Shown in pieces: positions 1-10,043 of a stretch of DNA of 64,000 nucleotides; position 1 is the first letter of the stretch; every line of letters starts with the position of its first letter. The stretch is from Verrucomicrobiia bacterium (GTDB lineage: Bacteria > Verrucomicrobiota > Verrucomicrobiia > Opitutales > Cerasicoccaceae), in assembly GCA_030432235.1 (NCBI GenBank), contig JAUIHT010000001.1, positions 1,650,872 through 1,714,871 on the forward strand, in the 5' to 3' direction. The notes under the pieces were generated by a model. That model made no database searches and was not told where the DNA came from. It saw only the letters and a list, made by a program, of their open reading frames with translations. The translations under genes were made by a program, and so were the position numbers.

Positions 1-1
1 A

Positions 2-715
2 CGCGCGGGCGTACGCTATAGCGTGGAGGAACCCGGCCTGTACATGCAGACCAACGTTACCGGCGCGCTCAATGTCATGGAAGCCATGCGCAAGCATGAT
101 GTTAAGAAACTGCTACTGGCCTCGACGTCCTCGCTGTATGCCGATGAGGCCATGCCCTTCAAGGAAGACAGCGCGTCCAATACGCCGCGTTCTCCCTATG
201 CCGCGTCAAAAAAAGGAGCCGAGGCGCTGGCCTACACCTACCATTTTCTGCATGGGCTCGATGTCTCGGTGCTGCGTTACTTTACCGTCTATGGTCCGGC
301 GGGGCGGCCGGACATGTCGCCGTTGCGTTTCATCCGCTGGATTGATGCCGGAACGCCCATCACCTTGTACGGTGACGGTACGCAGGGGCGTGATTTTACC
401 TTTGTTGATGATATCGCCAAGGGGACTTTGCTGGCCGAAAAACCGCTCGGCTATGAAATCATCAACCTCGGTTGCGGACAGCAACCGGTGCGCATGAATG
501 ACTTCATCGCCATCATCGAGGAGCTACTCGGCAAGCAGGCAGTCATCGATCGTAAGCCCTTCCTCGATGCCGATATGCTGGATACCATGGCGGATATCAC
601 CAAGGCCGGTAAGCTGCTCGGCTGGCAGCCGCAGACCTCCCTGCGTGCCGGCCTCGAGAAAACCGTGGACTGGTATTGCCGGAACCGCGAGTGGTTGCTG
701 CAGTTTGATTTTTAA
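2..715 (+). CDS. NAD-dependent sugar epimerase, UDP-glucuronate 4-epimerase-like (5' truncated)
   Basis: C-terminal 237 residues of a short-chain dehydrogenase-type nucleotide-sugar epimerase; the frame is open to the window edge, so the Rossmann glycine motif lies upstream. The fragment begins with an AGVRYSVEEP-like segment, as in UDP-glucuronate/UDP-glucose 4-epimerases, followed by the STSSLYA strand and the catalytic Tyr-x3-Lys (YAASK). The VLRYFTVYGP and GRDFTFVDDIAKG motifs are also typical of the family. It presumably supplies a UDP-uronic acid or UDP-hexose to the polysaccharide locus. The stop codon overlaps the start of the next gene by one base, so it is likely the first visible gene of the operon. 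Exact substrate unknown. Confidence 0.85.
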   Translation, partial: RAGVRYSVEEPGLYMQTNVTGALNVMEAMRKHDVKKLLLASTSSLYADEAMPFKEDSASNTPRSPYAASKKGAEALAYTYHFLHGLDVSVLRYFTVYGPAGRPDMSPLRFIRWIDAGTPITLYGDGTQGRDFTFVDDIAKGTLLAEKPLGYEIINLGCGQQPVRMNDFIAIIEELLGKQAVIDRKPFLDADMLDTMADITKAGKLLGWQPQTSLRAGLEKTVDWYCRNREWLLQFDF

Positions 716-2253
716 TGGCAATGAGCTCAAGACACGGCAGACGCTCAAGTCGTGCTAGCGCGGACACCCGTCCATCGCTTACCACGCAGGAGCGCTGGAC
801 GGCGCTGACGGTGGCCTTGGCGGTGTGTGTGCCACCATGGCTATTGGGCGGCATGCGCTGGTGGCAGCAGTTGATTTTCCTGGGGCTGGCGATTCTTCCT
901 TTTGTCTGCGCTTTGGTGCTTCCCGGTCCGACGACCACACGCGAGCGCGTCCTGCGGCTGTTGCGTTTTCCGGTGTTTTGGATCAGCCTGTTCTTCCTGG
1001 CTTACATTATAATCGGAGCCCTCAACTACTCGTGGGACTATGTTTCCTATCCCGATCGAGGTACCTGGAAGATGGTGCGGCTGCCGGCGGAGGATTACAT
1101 TGCGTGGTTGCCCCAGGGCGTGCGCACTCCCTTTGACAAAATGAGCCCGTGGCGTGTGGTGATTCTCGTTGGCAGCGGATTGCTCCTGGCCTGCTCGGTA
1201 TGGGTAGGCATGACGCGTAGGCGGGCCCTGCATCTGGTGATTGGTATCGTAGCGATGAACGCCTTTCTGGTCGCGCTGCTGGTGATTCTGCAGGAGTTGA
1301 GTGATACCAAATTGATTTATTGGCATTACACACCGGTTAACCCCCATTTCGCAGGCCCTTTTCACTACCGTAATCACGGAGTCGCCTACCTGTACCTGGG
1401 GCTGGCAGCGGCTTATGGGGCCGTGTTTTTACATTGGCGTCGGATGCGCGAAGAGGCTTTGACGTCCAGCCCGGCTCCGCTCTTCATGTTTTTCGCATTT
1501 GTTATCCTCATGGCCATCTTCATGGCGGGTTCGCGCGGGGGAATTGTTTTCAGTGCGTTGGTGAGTGGCATGGCTGCTCTGGTTTTTCTCAAGACGGTCA
1601 TTACCTCCGGCCGTCAGGGCTTTATCGCTTTGGCGGTGGTTGGCGCGTCACTGGCCCTGGGCTTCTATTTTGCCTGGCCGATGCTGCAGCGTGCCCTGCC
1701 GGAGTTGAGCAAGCGCTGGAGCCAGACGGAGAAGAGCTTTGATACTTTGAAAGAAAATGAGGGTGTGGCGGACCAGCGTATTCTGCTGACTCAAGCGACC
1801 ATGGAGATGTGGCGGGACCGCCCCTGGTTGGGCTGGGGGGCTGGCAGCTACCGGTTTATCTTCCCCAAGTATCAGATAAGGTACAACTATCTGTATTACT
1901 CGATAAATTCCATACGGTTCTATCTCAAAAGTCAGGGCAAGCGGCCCCTTCGCCATCAGGGTATTTATTATGCTCATAACGATTGGGCGCAGTCCCTGGC
2001 GGAATATGGCATCATTGGTGTTGGGCTGCTCTGTCTGAGCCTGGGGTATTGGGCCTTTCTGGCCTTGCGTCACCTGTCGGATTTTAGCGGGGAAGTGTTC
2101 ATGCTCTACTCTGGTGCAGGTGCCCTTTTCCTGCACAGCCTGTTCGATTTTCCTTTTTGGAATCCGCCGGTGCTGTTTCTATTCGTTGTGCTGTTGGCTA
2201 TGGCCGGCACTCAAATAACTTTACCTGCACAGCGTCGTCAATCCCATGCCTAG
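715..2253 (+). CDS. O-antigen ligase/polymerase-like integral membrane protein
   Basis: 512-residue polytopic membrane protein with many hydrophobic segments and a long periplasmic loop in the C-terminal half. The [17 protein letters not shown] segment (from about residue 421) and [12 protein letters not shown] just before it match the Wzy_C/O-antigen-ligase signature (HNxxxxxxxxxGxxG). Family members join or polymerise lipid-linked glycans in the periplasm. A second, different polymerase-like protein lies at 13127-14545, so this one may be the ligase or a capsule-type polymerase. The start ATG overlaps the preceding stop, and the next gene overlaps its end by 8 bp. Confidence 0.8.
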   Translation: MAMSSRHGRRSSRASADTRPSLTTQERWTALTVALAVCVPPWLLGGMRWWQQLIFLGLAILPFVCALVLPGPTTTRERVLRLLRFPVFWISLFFLAYIIIGALNYSWDYVSYPDRGTWKMVRLPAEDYIAWLPQGVRTPFDKMSPWRVVILVGSGLLLACSVWVGMTRRRALHLVIGIVAMNAFLVALLVILQELSDTKLIYWHYTPVNPHFAGPFHYRNHGVAYLYLGLAAAYGAVFLHWRRMREEALTSSPAPLFMFFAFVILMAIFMAGSRGGIVFSALVSGMAALVFLKTVITSGRQGFIALAVVGASLALGFYFAWPMLQRALPELSKRWSQTEKSFDTLKENEGVADQRILLTQATMEMWRDRPWLGWGAGSYRFIFPKYQIRYNYLYYSINSIRFYLKSQGKRPLRHQGIYYAHNDWAQSLAEYGIIGVGLLCLSLGYWAFLALRHLSDFSGEVFMLYSGAGALFLHSLFDFPFWNPPVLFLFVVLLAMAGTQITLPAQRRQSHA

Positions 2254-3238
2254 CGCTTTCATCACCGGTATCACCGGCCAGGATGGCTCCTACCTGACGG
2301 AGCTCCTGCTGGCAAAAGGTTATACGGTTCACGGGCTGGTTCGCCGCTCCAGCAGTCTTGACCGGGGCCGTCTGGACAACCTTGAGGATGTCTCCGATGA
2401 AGCCCGCGCGCGCCTGCACCTGCACTACGGCGACCTGGGCGACTCCAATTCCCTTTACCGCCTTCTCGGGGAGCTCAAGCCCGACGAGGTTTATAACCTG
2501 GCCTCGCAAAGCCATGTGCGTGTGAGTTTCGACATGCCGGAGTTTACCACCGACATCAACGCCACCGGAACGGTCCGTCTGCTCGAGGCGATACGATCGG
2601 CGGGTCTGGGGAAGACCACTCGCTACTACCAGGCCAGCTCGTCGGAGATGTTTGGCAAGGCTGTCGAGACTCCGCAACGGGAGACCACGCGCTTCCATCC
2701 GCGTTCCCCCTATGCCTGCGCCAAGGTTTTTTCGCACTACGCCACGGTCAACTACCGCGAGGCCCACGGAATGTTCTCCTGCTCCGGCATTCTCTTCAAC
2801 CACGAGAGCCCGCGCCGAGGTGAGAACTTCGTCACGCGCAAGGTCACCCTGGCCGCCGCCCGCATCAAGGCAGGTCTGCAGGAGTACGTTACCCTCGGCA
2901 ACCTGGAGGCGCGTCGAGACTGGGGGTACGCCAAGGAGTATGCCGAGGTCATGTGGCGCATGCTCCAGCAGGACTCGCCCGAGGACTACGTTATCGCCAC
3001 CGGGGAGTGCCACTCGGTCGAGGAATGGGTGGCCGAAGCCTTCGCCGCCGTCGATCTGGACTGGCACGACTACGTGCGCTTCGACCAACGCTTCATGCGC
3101 GCCTCCGAAGTCGACGAAGTCGTGGGGGACGCCTCCAAGGCCAAGCGTGACTTCGGCTGGGAGCCACAGGTGAAGTTCAGTAAATTGGTCAAGCTGATGG
3201 TGGAAGCGGATTTGAAGGCTTGCCTCACCGGAAAATAG
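2246..3238 (+). CDS. gmd: GDP-mannose 4,6-dehydratase
   Basis: Converts GDP-D-mannose to GDP-4-keto-6-deoxy-D-mannose, precursor of GDP-fucose, rhamnose or perosamine. At 330 residues it is close to normal Gmd length. Visible motifs are the NADP-binding [10 protein letters not shown] (residues 8-17), the LASQSHV strand, the SSSEMFG catalytic Ser/Glu region and Tyr156-x3-Lys160 (YACAK). The [15 protein letters not shown] segment is diagnostic of Gmd. Translation is coupled to the gene upstream (8-bp overlap). No obvious fucose synthase (Fcl) accompanies it here; one of the SDR proteins further along may act on its product. Confidence 0.95.
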   Translation: MPSAFITGITGQDGSYLTELLLAKGYTVHGLVRRSSSLDRGRLDNLEDVSDEARARLHLHYGDLGDSNSLYRLLGELKPDEVYNLASQSHVRVSFDMPEFTTDINATGTVRLLEAIRSAGLGKTTRYYQASSSEMFGKAVETPQRETTRFHPRSPYACAKVFSHYATVNYREAHGMFSCSGILFNHESPRRGENFVTRKVTLAAARIKAGLQEYVTLGNLEARRDWGYAKEYAEVMWRMLQQDSPEDYVIATGECHSVEEWVAEAFAAVDLDWHDYVRFDQRFMRASEVDEVVGDASKAKRDFGWEPQVKFSKLVKLMVEADLKACLTGK

Positions 3239-3281
3239 ATTCGCTCGAGATTGAGACGATTACTTCGTGCAAACAAACACT

Positions 3282-3300
3282 CATGCTCAACGTGAGCATG
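3282..3300. repeat. 8-bp inverted repeat between gmd and MBOAT gene
   Basis: CATGCTCA, spacer ACG, TGAGCATG: perfect 8-bp arms in the 90-bp gap. There is no T-run after it, so a Rho-independent terminator is unlikely. It could be an operator or an RNA hairpin; function unassigned. Confidence 0.35.
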
Positions 3301-3328
3301 CCCTGCGAAGACGACACGCTAACACGCC

Positions 3329-4744
3329 ATGCTGTTTAATAGCCTAGTATTCTGGATATTTTTCCCGACGTTCTTCGTCCTGTACTTTTTGACGAAGGGG
3401 CAGGTGCGCATGACCCTGTGCCTGGTGGGAAGCTATCTGTTTTATGGCTGGTGGGATTGGCGCTTCCTCGGGCTCATTGCTCTGCTGACGGGCATCAATT
3501 ACTGGTGCGGGCTGAAGATTGCCGAGGTCGGGGACGAGGTCCATCAGCGCAAGCATTACGTGACCTTCAGCATCGTGAGCAGTTTGGCCATTCTTGGGTT
3601 CTTCAAGTATTTCGACTTCTTCATGGATTCGTTCTACTCCATGACCCAGACGATCGGCATTAACTTCCACCCGCTCGTAATGGGAATCGTACTTCCGGTC
3701 GGCATTTCCTTTTATACCTTCCAGACGATGAGCTACACCATCGACCTGTATCGCAAGGAAATGCCGGTTGAGCGTTCGTTGTTGAAGTTTTCGGTCTTCG
3801 TCAGCTTTTTCCCTCAATTAGTGGCTGGTCCGATTGTGCGGGCCAAGGATTTTCTGCCCCAGTTGCAGTCCGACCGCACCGTCGATTGGGAAAACCTGCG
3901 GCAGGGCATCAACAAGGTTCTCTGGGGCCTTATCCTGAAGGTCGTTATGGCCGACAACTTGGCGATTACCGTTGATCGTGCCTTTGCCGAGCCGTCAGCC
4001 ATGAGTGGCCTCTACCTGCTGATTGGAGCGATTTTTTACGGCTTCCAGATTTACGGCGATTTTGCGGGGTATTCGCTCATTGCCATTGGTCTGGCGCAAA
4101 TGCTCGGCTACCATTTCAACGCGAATTTCAATCGGCCGTATCTGGCGACCAGCTTCAGCGACTTCTGGAAGCGATGGCACATATCGCTCTCATCCTGGCT
4201 GCGGGACTACCTTTATATTCCGCTTGGAGGAAACCGTAAAGGCAAGCGGCGCACGCAGATAAACCTGATGCTGACGATGTTGCTGGGCGGCCTGTGGCAC
4301 GGCTCTTCCTGGAATTTTGTCCTTTGGGGTGGTCTACACGGCTTTTATTTGATCGCCCAGCGCTGGGTGAGCCCCTTGTGGAATGTCCCCCTGCCTGAAC
4401 TGCTGAAGAAGCTGTTCTGCTGGTTCTGCGTGATGGTCGGGGTGTTCCTGGCCTGGATATTTTTTCGGGTTCAAAGCTTTCATGACGCCGCTGTCATCAT
4501 TGAGAAAATCGCCACCTTGGATCACTTTCATCCCAGCACCATTTTCCTCAAGCTGCATTGTCTGAAGGGAGCGCTCATTCTACTCAGTATCTTCGCTATC
4601 GAGGTCTTGAGCACGAAGATTGATTTTGATGGGATAGCGCGCAAGCGTCCCTCCTTGAACCTGGCCTACGGCGTGGTCAGTCTCCTGGCCCTTTCCTTCC
4701 TCGGAATGTACGGCGGCAACGCATTCATCTACTTCCAGTTCTAA
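3329..4744 (+). CDS. MBOAT family O-acyltransferase (AlgI/DltB-like)
   Basis: 471-residue polytopic protein of the membrane-bound O-acyltransferase family, which moves acyl (usually acetyl) groups across the inner membrane for transfer to an exported glycan. It has the family signatures YFKYFDF, the VGISFYTFQTMSYTIDLYR block, SDFWKRWHISLSSWLRDY, and the two conserved histidines His324 (LWHG) and His337 (GLHG). The following gene encodes the SGNH-type partner, and the two are one base apart or overlapping, as in alginate or other polysaccharide acetylation pairs. Substrate inferred to be the glycan made by this locus. Confidence 0.9.
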   Translation: MLFNSLVFWIFFPTFFVLYFLTKGQVRMTLCLVGSYLFYGWWDWRFLGLIALLTGINYWCGLKIAEVGDEVHQRKHYVTFSIVSSLAILGFFKYFDFFMDSFYSMTQTIGINFHPLVMGIVLPVGISFYTFQTMSYTIDLYRKEMPVERSLLKFSVFVSFFPQLVAGPIVRAKDFLPQLQSDRTVDWENLRQGINKVLWGLILKVVMADNLAITVDRAFAEPSAMSGLYLLIGAIFYGFQIYGDFAGYSLIAIGLAQMLGYHFNANFNRPYLATSFSDFWKRWHISLSSWLRDYLYIPLGGNRKGKRRTQINLMLTMLLGGLWHGSSWNFVLWGGLHGFYLIAQRWVSPLWNVPLPELLKKLFCWFCVMVGVFLAWIFFRVQSFHDAAVIIEKIATLDHFHPSTIFLKLHCLKGALILLSIFAIEVLSTKIDFDGIARKRPSLNLAYGVVSLLALSFLGMYGGNAFIYFQF

Positions 4745-5691
4745 TGAGTTTGGCGACACTCAAGAAACTAATCCTGTATTTGCTGGTCCTGGCAGTCTGC
4801 TACTTCGCTGCTGATCGGGTCCTCGCTTACGGTTTGCAGACGCTTCTGGATCAGGCCAACACCCGCTTTTCTAAACTGTATAGTGGTGGTATGGACGCGG
4901 ATATCGTCGTCATGGGTAATTCCCGGGCGGTAAATGCGTTCTTCGCGCCGGAGATCGAAAAGCAATTGGATAAAAGCGTGTTCCACCTCGCCTACAACGG
5001 CATGTCGATGACCGTGGCAGAGGTTCTTTTCCGTGACTACCTGGAGCGGAATGAAAAGCCCGAAATGCTCCTTTTGGAAATCACCAATGTGTACGGCACA
5101 GCCAGGCTCTTCAATGACCTGAAGCTGTTCATGGGGAAGAGTGATCGTTTGCAGGAAAGTATTGCGGACTATAACAAGCCCCTGGCCGTGGCCTGTCAGG
5201 TTTCGAACCTCTATCGCTTTAACAGCGAGATGTACTTCCGGAGCCTGTACTATATCGATCGGTCGGATCAGTCGTGGATAAACACCGGTCAAGTCGATGC
5301 GGAGTACGCCCAGAATTACACGGTGAGCCAGGAAGACAAGGACACCAAACTGTTTCCCACCGACAACGACAACTGGGAGGCGTTACTTCGCATCGTCGAG
5401 CTTTGCCGGGATGAAGGCATATCGCTGCGCCTGGTGGCCACGCCCTACCTGCCGGCATTTCGGAATGGCATAACCGACTTCGATACCTGGGTGGCCGATT
5501 TCCGTGTCGCTCTGCCGGGAGATGTGCGCTTTTACGATTTATCCGAGTCCTTAACCTCGAATGAGTATTTCGCGGACGTGTTGCATATCAACCGTTCCGG
5601 GAGCGTGCTTCTGCTGGAAGAGATGATAGAGGAGGGGGTCTTCGAGGGCGACGATAATGGGCCTTCGAGCAAGCCAGCGAATGAGAATTAA
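4744..5691 (+). CDS. membrane-anchored SGNH-like acyltransferase partner of MBOAT protein
   Basis: 315 residues with one N-terminal transmembrane anchor (about residues 8-26) and a periplasmic domain. GNSR with Ser60 resembles the block-I nucleophile of SGNH/GDSL esterases, and Asp278-x2-His281 (DVLH) near the C-terminus supplies the Asp/His pair. This is the layout of DltD/AlgJ/AlgX-type proteins that receive acyl groups from an MBOAT protein and place them on a polymer. The start codon overlaps the end of the MBOAT gene. Overall family similarity is low, so the assignment rests on motif spacing and gene position. Confidence 0.75.
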   Translation: MSLATLKKLILYLLVLAVCYFAADRVLAYGLQTLLDQANTRFSKLYSGGMDADIVVMGNSRAVNAFFAPEIEKQLDKSVFHLAYNGMSMTVAEVLFRDYLERNEKPEMLLLEITNVYGTARLFNDLKLFMGKSDRLQESIADYNKPLAVACQVSNLYRFNSEMYFRSLYYIDRSDQSWINTGQVDAEYAQNYTVSQEDKDTKLFPTDNDNWEALLRIVELCRDEGISLRLVATPYLPAFRNGITDFDTWVADFRVALPGDVRFYDLSESLTSNEYFADVLHINRSGSVLLLEEMIEEGVFEGDDNGPSSKPANEN

Positions 5692-5748
5692 GACACACGC
5701 TTCCCGCATTTCCATTTTGAGAACGACAACTTTAATGCCCTATACATC

Positions 5749-6522
5749 ATGAAAGCCGTACTACTCGCAGGGGGCCTCGGCACCCGACTCTCCGAAGAAA
5801 CGCATCTCAAGCCCAAGCCGATGGTCGAGATCGGCGGCCGCCCAATCCTGTGGCACATCATGAAGATTTATTCCGCCCACGGTGTGAATGAGTTTATCGT
5901 CTGTGCCGGTTACCGGGGTTACGTCATCAAGGAATATTTCGCCAACTACTTTCTGCACATGTCGGATGTGACCTTTGACATGGAGCATAACACGATGGAG
6001 GTGCATAAGAAGCGCTCCGAGCCCTGGAAGGTCACCATTGTCGATACCGGCGAGGAGACCATGACCGGTGGCCGTTTGCGCCGTGTGCGTGATTACATCG
6101 GCGACGGCACCTTCTGCTTCACCTACGGCGACGGTGTCGGTGACGTGGATATCTCCGCGTCTCTGGAATTCCATCGTCAGCATGGCAAGCTGGCCACGCT
6201 CACCGCGGTGCAGCCCCCGGGCCGTTACGGCGCGTTGGACATCGACGGTGACGGCATGGTCGAACAGTTTCAGGAAAAACCCGACGGCGATGGCGCCTGG
6301 ATCAACGGCGGCTTCTTCGTGCTGGAACCGAAGGTGATCGACTACATCTCGGGCGACAGCATGCCCTGGGAACGCGAGCCGCTGGAAAAGCTCGCCCAAG
6401 CCGAGCAACTGAACGCCTACAAGCACCATGGCTTCTGGCGACCCATGGACACGCTGCGAGACAAAATGCAGCTCGAGAGCCTGTGGGACAGCGGTAAGGC
6501 GCCCTGGAAAGTCTGGCCATGA
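5749..6522 (+). CDS. rfbF: glucose-1-phosphate cytidylyltransferase
   Basis: Makes CDP-glucose from CTP and glucose-1-phosphate, the first step toward CDP-3,6-dideoxyhexoses. 257 residues, the normal RfbF length. The N-terminal nucleotidyltransferase motif [10 protein letters not shown] (residues 5-14) is followed by [18 protein letters not shown], and [13 protein letters not shown] carries the metal-binding aspartates. The C-terminal [11 protein letters not shown] is typical of RfbF. It is followed directly by rfbG and rfbH in the order known from Salmonella and Yersinia O-antigen loci, which makes the assignment firm. Confidence 0.95.
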   Translation: MKAVLLAGGLGTRLSEETHLKPKPMVEIGGRPILWHIMKIYSAHGVNEFIVCAGYRGYVIKEYFANYFLHMSDVTFDMEHNTMEVHKKRSEPWKVTIVDTGEETMTGGRLRRVRDYIGDGTFCFTYGDGVGDVDISASLEFHRQHGKLATLTAVQPPGRYGALDIDGDGMVEQFQEKPDGDGAWINGGFFVLEPKVIDYISGDSMPWEREPLEKLAQAEQLNAYKHHGFWRPMDTLRDKMQLESLWDSGKAPWKVWP

Positions 6523-7619
6523 ACCAAACGTTCAAATCCTTCTACGCCGGAAAGCGCGTCCTGCTGACCGGTCACACGGGCTTCAAAGGCTCGTGGCTGG
6601 CCGAGTGGTTGCTGGACCTCGGGGCCGAGGTCACGGGGCTGGCCCTAGAGCCGGATACCGATCCGGCGCTCTGCCAGCAGTTGCGTTTGCCGGAGCGTCT
6701 GAGTCACCGCATTGGCGATATCCGCGATGCCGGGCTCGTGCGGGAAGTGGTCGGGGAAACTCAGCCGGACGTCATCCTGCACCTGGCAGCCCAGCCGCTC
6801 GTGCGCCTGTCCTACCAGACGCCATTGGAGACCTACGCCACCAACGTCATGGGCACCGCTCACGTCCTGGATGCGGCCCGGCAGTTGAAGCAGCCCTGCG
6901 CCCTGCTCTGCGTCACCACGGACAAGTGCTACGAAAACCGCGAGTGGGTGCACAGCTACCGCGAAGAGGATCCCATGGGTGGCTACGATCCGTACAGCTC
7001 ATCCAAGGGCTGCGCGGAGTTGCTTATCAACAGCTACCGCCGCTCGTTCTTCTCGCATGACGATTCGCCCGTGGGCGTGGCTTCGGCCCGCGCCGGCAAT
7101 GTCCTCGGCGGCGGGGACTGGGCTCTGGATCGCATCATTCCGGATTGCATGCGCGCGCTGAGCCAAGGCCAGGCCATACCCGTGCGCAACAAGCACGCCA
7201 CCCGGCCCTGGCAGCATGTCCTGGAGCCCCTTGGCGGCTACCTGTTGCTGGCCATGCGCCTGCATGAGGCCGTCCTCGGTCGGCTCGACGGCAGCCTGAC
7301 CGAGCGTCAGGCCACGGCTTTCGGCGCTTACAACTTTGGCCCCTCCCTGGAGGCCAACCGCCCGGTAGGCCAACTGGTCGAGGAAGTACTCAAGCATTGG
7401 CCGGGCGAGTGGCTGGACCAGTCCGACCACACCGCGCCGCACGAAGCCAGCCTGCTCAATCTAGCCACGGACAAGGCTTTTCATTTTCTCGACTGGCAGC
7501 CTCGCTGGGACTTTGCCCTCACCATTGCCCACACCGTCCAGTGGTATCGCGCCGTGCTCGAAGACGGCGCCGACCCGGTCGAACTCACCCAAAAGCACAT
7601 TGCCGATTATGTCTCCTGA
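6519..7619 (+). CDS. rfbG: CDP-glucose 4,6-dehydratase
   Basis: Second step of the CDP-dideoxyhexose pathway: CDP-glucose to CDP-4-keto-6-deoxyglucose, using tightly bound NAD. 366 residues, normal for the family. Glycine motif [10 protein letters not shown] (residues 18-27), the [12 protein letters not shown] block, the TTDKCYEN segment and catalytic Tyr159-x3-Lys163 (YSSSK) are all present. ATGA-type 4-bp overlap with rfbF upstream and overlap with rfbH downstream indicate a coupled operon. Confidence 0.95.
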   Translation: MNQTFKSFYAGKRVLLTGHTGFKGSWLAEWLLDLGAEVTGLALEPDTDPALCQQLRLPERLSHRIGDIRDAGLVREVVGETQPDVILHLAAQPLVRLSYQTPLETYATNVMGTAHVLDAARQLKQPCALLCVTTDKCYENREWVHSYREEDPMGGYDPYSSSKGCAELLINSYRRSFFSHDDSPVGVASARAGNVLGGGDWALDRIIPDCMRALSQGQAIPVRNKHATRPWQHVLEPLGGYLLLAMRLHEAVLGRLDGSLTERQATAFGAYNFGPSLEANRPVGQLVEEVLKHWPGEWLDQSDHTAPHEASLLNLATDKAFHFLDWQPRWDFALTIAHTVQWYRAVLEDGADPVELTQKHIADYVS

Positions 7620-9117
7620 AGCCCTCAAGGCACAAATCCTGGAACTCACCCGCGAATACTCCAGGCTCACCCATGCAGCCCAGCGACCCGGCGCCGACGC
7701 CGCACGCCCGGCCTTCCGGCCCGGACAGGACGTCGTCCCCTACGCCGGACGTGTCTTCAACGAGGACGAGGTGGAAGCCGCCGTGTCGTCCACGCTCGAC
7801 TTCTGGTTGACCCTCGGCAACGAAGGCCACGCCATGCAGGAAGAGCTGGCGGAATTGCTCGGTGTGAAAAAGACCCTGCTGGTCAACTCCGGCTCGTCGG
7901 CCAACCTGATCGCGGTATCCACCCTGACCACTCACAAGCTGCCGGCTGAAAAGCGTTTGCTGCCTGGTGACGAGGTCATTACCTGCGCGGCGGGCTTTCC
8001 CACCACGGTGGCGCCCATTCTGCAGAATGGCGCCGTGCCGGTCTTCATCGACAACGATCCGGTCACCGGTAACGCCTGCGCCGATCAGCTTGAGGGTGCT
8101 TACAATCCAGGCAAGACGAAGGCGGTTATGTTTGCCCACACCCTGGGCAATCCCTTCGAGCTGCGCACGGTTCTGGCTTTCTGCCACAAACACGGCTTGT
8201 GGCTCATCGAGGACAACTGCGACGCCCTCGGCTGCACCTACAGCCTGCCTCTGGAGGAGGCCCGCGAGCTGGGCCTGACGCACTTGATCAAGATTGCCGA
8301 AAAGGGCGACCATCCCTGGATTCGCATCGAGGACGGCGTGCTGACCGCGCCTACCGGTTCCTTTGGCGATATCTCCACTCAGTCCTTTTACCCGCCGCAT
8401 CACCTGACCATGGGCGAGGGTGGGGCGGTTAACATTATCCGTCGTCCCCCGCTGGGCACGTACGCGGAAAGTTTCCGTGACTGGGGCCGGGACTGCTGGT
8501 GCCCCAGCGGCAAGGATAACACGTGCAACAAGCGCTTCGGCTGGCAGCTCGGCGAGCTGCCCGAGGGCTACGACCACAAGTACATCTACAGCCACCTCGG
8601 CTATAATTTGAAACCGCTCGACCCGCAGGCCGCCATCGGCCGCATGCAGATCCGCAAGCTGCCGGACTTCGTCGAGGCGCGTAAGCGCAACTGGAATGTT
8701 CTGCGAGCCGGTCTGGCCGGGCTGGAAAACTGCTTTGAGTTTGCCCTGCCCACCCACGCCACCGGCTGGAGCGCGGACGGCTTTACCTGGGATGATTCTG
8801 GCTGCCGCACTGACTGCTCCTGGTTCGGCTTCATGCTGCTGGTCAAGCCTGACGCTCCCTTTGCCAAGGCCGACTTTGCCCGTTATTTGGACGAAAAGAA
8901 AATCGGCAACCGCATGCTCTTCGGCGGCAACCTCGCGCGTCAGCCGGCCTTCGTCCAACTGCGCAAGGAGCGTCCTGAAGCCCTGCGCATCGTCGGAGAC
9001 CTGCCGGGGGCGGACCGCATCATGAACGAGGCTATTTTCATCGGCACTTATCCGGGGCTGAGCGATGCGCAACTGGACTACATGATCGAGTCCATTCAGG
9101 CTTTTTGCGCCCGGTAA
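7609..9117 (+). CDS. rfbH: CDP-4-keto-6-deoxy-D-glucose-3-dehydrase (E1), PMP and [2Fe-2S] enzyme
   Basis: Third step, C-3 deoxygenation of CDP-4-keto-6-deoxyglucose. It belongs to the aspartate-aminotransferase fold but lacks the PLP-binding lysine: the active-site segment reads PPHHLTMGEGG with His264-His265, as in known RfbH/E1 enzymes. Cys296-x-Cys298-x7-Cys306 reproduces the characteristic [2Fe-2S] spacing. The chosen ATG (7609) overlaps the rfbG stop; longer reading extends into rfbG and is unlikely. At 502 residues it is longer than the roughly 437 of the Yersinia/Salmonella proteins, partly from an extra stretch of about 30 residues just before the active-site histidines. Confidence 0.93.
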   Translation: MSPEALKAQILELTREYSRLTHAAQRPGADAARPAFRPGQDVVPYAGRVFNEDEVEAAVSSTLDFWLTLGNEGHAMQEELAELLGVKKTLLVNSGSSANLIAVSTLTTHKLPAEKRLLPGDEVITCAAGFPTTVAPILQNGAVPVFIDNDPVTGNACADQLEGAYNPGKTKAVMFAHTLGNPFELRTVLAFCHKHGLWLIEDNCDALGCTYSLPLEEARELGLTHLIKIAEKGDHPWIRIEDGVLTAPTGSFGDISTQSFYPPHHLTMGEGGAVNIIRRPPLGTYAESFRDWGRDCWCPSGKDNTCNKRFGWQLGELPEGYDHKYIYSHLGYNLKPLDPQAAIGRMQIRKLPDFVEARKRNWNVLRAGLAGLENCFEFALPTHATGWSADGFTWDDSGCRTDCSWFGFMLLVKPDAPFAKADFARYLDEKKIGNRMLFGGNLARQPAFVQLRKERPEALRIVGDLPGADRIMNEAIFIGTYPGLSDAQLDYMIESIQAFCAR

Positions 9118-9138
9118 GCGTCGGGCGCGTTTGATTGC

Positions 9139-9972
9139 ATGCGTTTATTCCTGACAGGCGGCACCGGTTTTATCGGATCCTATCTGCTGCAGGCGGCTCT
9201 TAAGGCCGGGCACGAGGTGCGGGCCTTCAGGCGTGAAAGCAGTCAGGCCCGGATAACCCTAAGCCGTGAGCCGGAATGGGTCACCGGGACTTCATTTGAC
9301 GATGTGCCAGCGAAAGCTTTGGCCGGTTGTGATGTGCTTATCCACTGTGCGGCCTACGGTGTCAGCCCGCAGCCCTGCGAGTGGGAGACCGCTATGCAGG
9401 CGAATGTCGCGGAGCCCATGAGCCTCATGCTTAAAGCCGTGGAGCAAAACGTGAGCCGTTTGGTCGTCTGTGGTTCCTGCACGGAATTCGGCAGTGCGGC
9501 CTCGCGCTACGATTCCATTCCGGCCGATGCGCCGATGGAGCCGATTGGCGCCTATGCGTCCTCCAAGGCGGCTTTTACGACCGCCTTTTCCGGCCTGGTG
9601 CGCGAAAAGGAATTGCACGGGTTGGTTGCGCGCGTCTTTCACGTCTTTGGAGAGGGGCAGGACGCGCGGAATTTCTGGCCCTCGCTCAAGCGCGCCGCAC
9701 TGGCCGGTGAGGATTTTGACATGAGCAGCGGCGAGCAGGTCCGGGATTTTACGTCTGTGGAAGTGGTGGCCAAAATGATACTTGAGGCCGCCCTGAACTG
9801 CCCGCTGGAGCCCGGTCAACCCCAATACGTGAACCTCAGCGGTGGGCAGCCCCAAAGACTGGCGCAGTTTGCCGAACATTGGTGGGAACAATGGCAGGCG
9901 ACGGGCACACTACGGGTGGGCGCATTGCCACAGCGGGCCAACGAGGTCATGCGCTACGTCCCACAGGTCTAG
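9139..9972 (+). CDS. NAD-dependent epimerase/reductase, candidate CDP-3,6-dideoxyhexose 4-reductase
   Basis: 277-residue extended SDR protein: glycine motif TGGTGFIGSYL (residues 6-16), an HCAAYG block and catalytic Tyr139-x3-Lys143 (YASSK). It follows rfbFGH directly. In known loci that position is taken by the 4-ketoreductase that finishes CDP-abequose (RfbJ) or CDP-paratose (RfbS). The CDP-sugar role is inferred from gene order; the sequence alone supports only a nucleotide-sugar epimerase or reductase. An alternative is reduction of the Gmd product. Confidence 0.75.
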   Translation: MRLFLTGGTGFIGSYLLQAALKAGHEVRAFRRESSQARITLSREPEWVTGTSFDDVPAKALAGCDVLIHCAAYGVSPQPCEWETAMQANVAEPMSLMLKAVEQNVSRLVVCGSCTEFGSAASRYDSIPADAPMEPIGAYASSKAAFTTAFSGLVREKELHGLVARVFHVFGEGQDARNFWPSLKRAALAGEDFDMSSGEQVRDFTSVEVVAKMILEAALNCPLEPGQPQYVNLSGGQPQRLAQFAEHWWEQWQATGTLRVGALPQRANEVMRYVPQV

Positions 9973-10043
9973 ATGGGGCGCCAGTCGCCGGTTGACTGCT
10001 TAAAGGCAACGTATCGATTCGCTATTTTAAACACCACGGTTAG

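Noticed and set aside
7585..9072. 495-residue open frame antisense to rfbH
   Set aside because: High-GC shadow of a well-supported gene; no family features.
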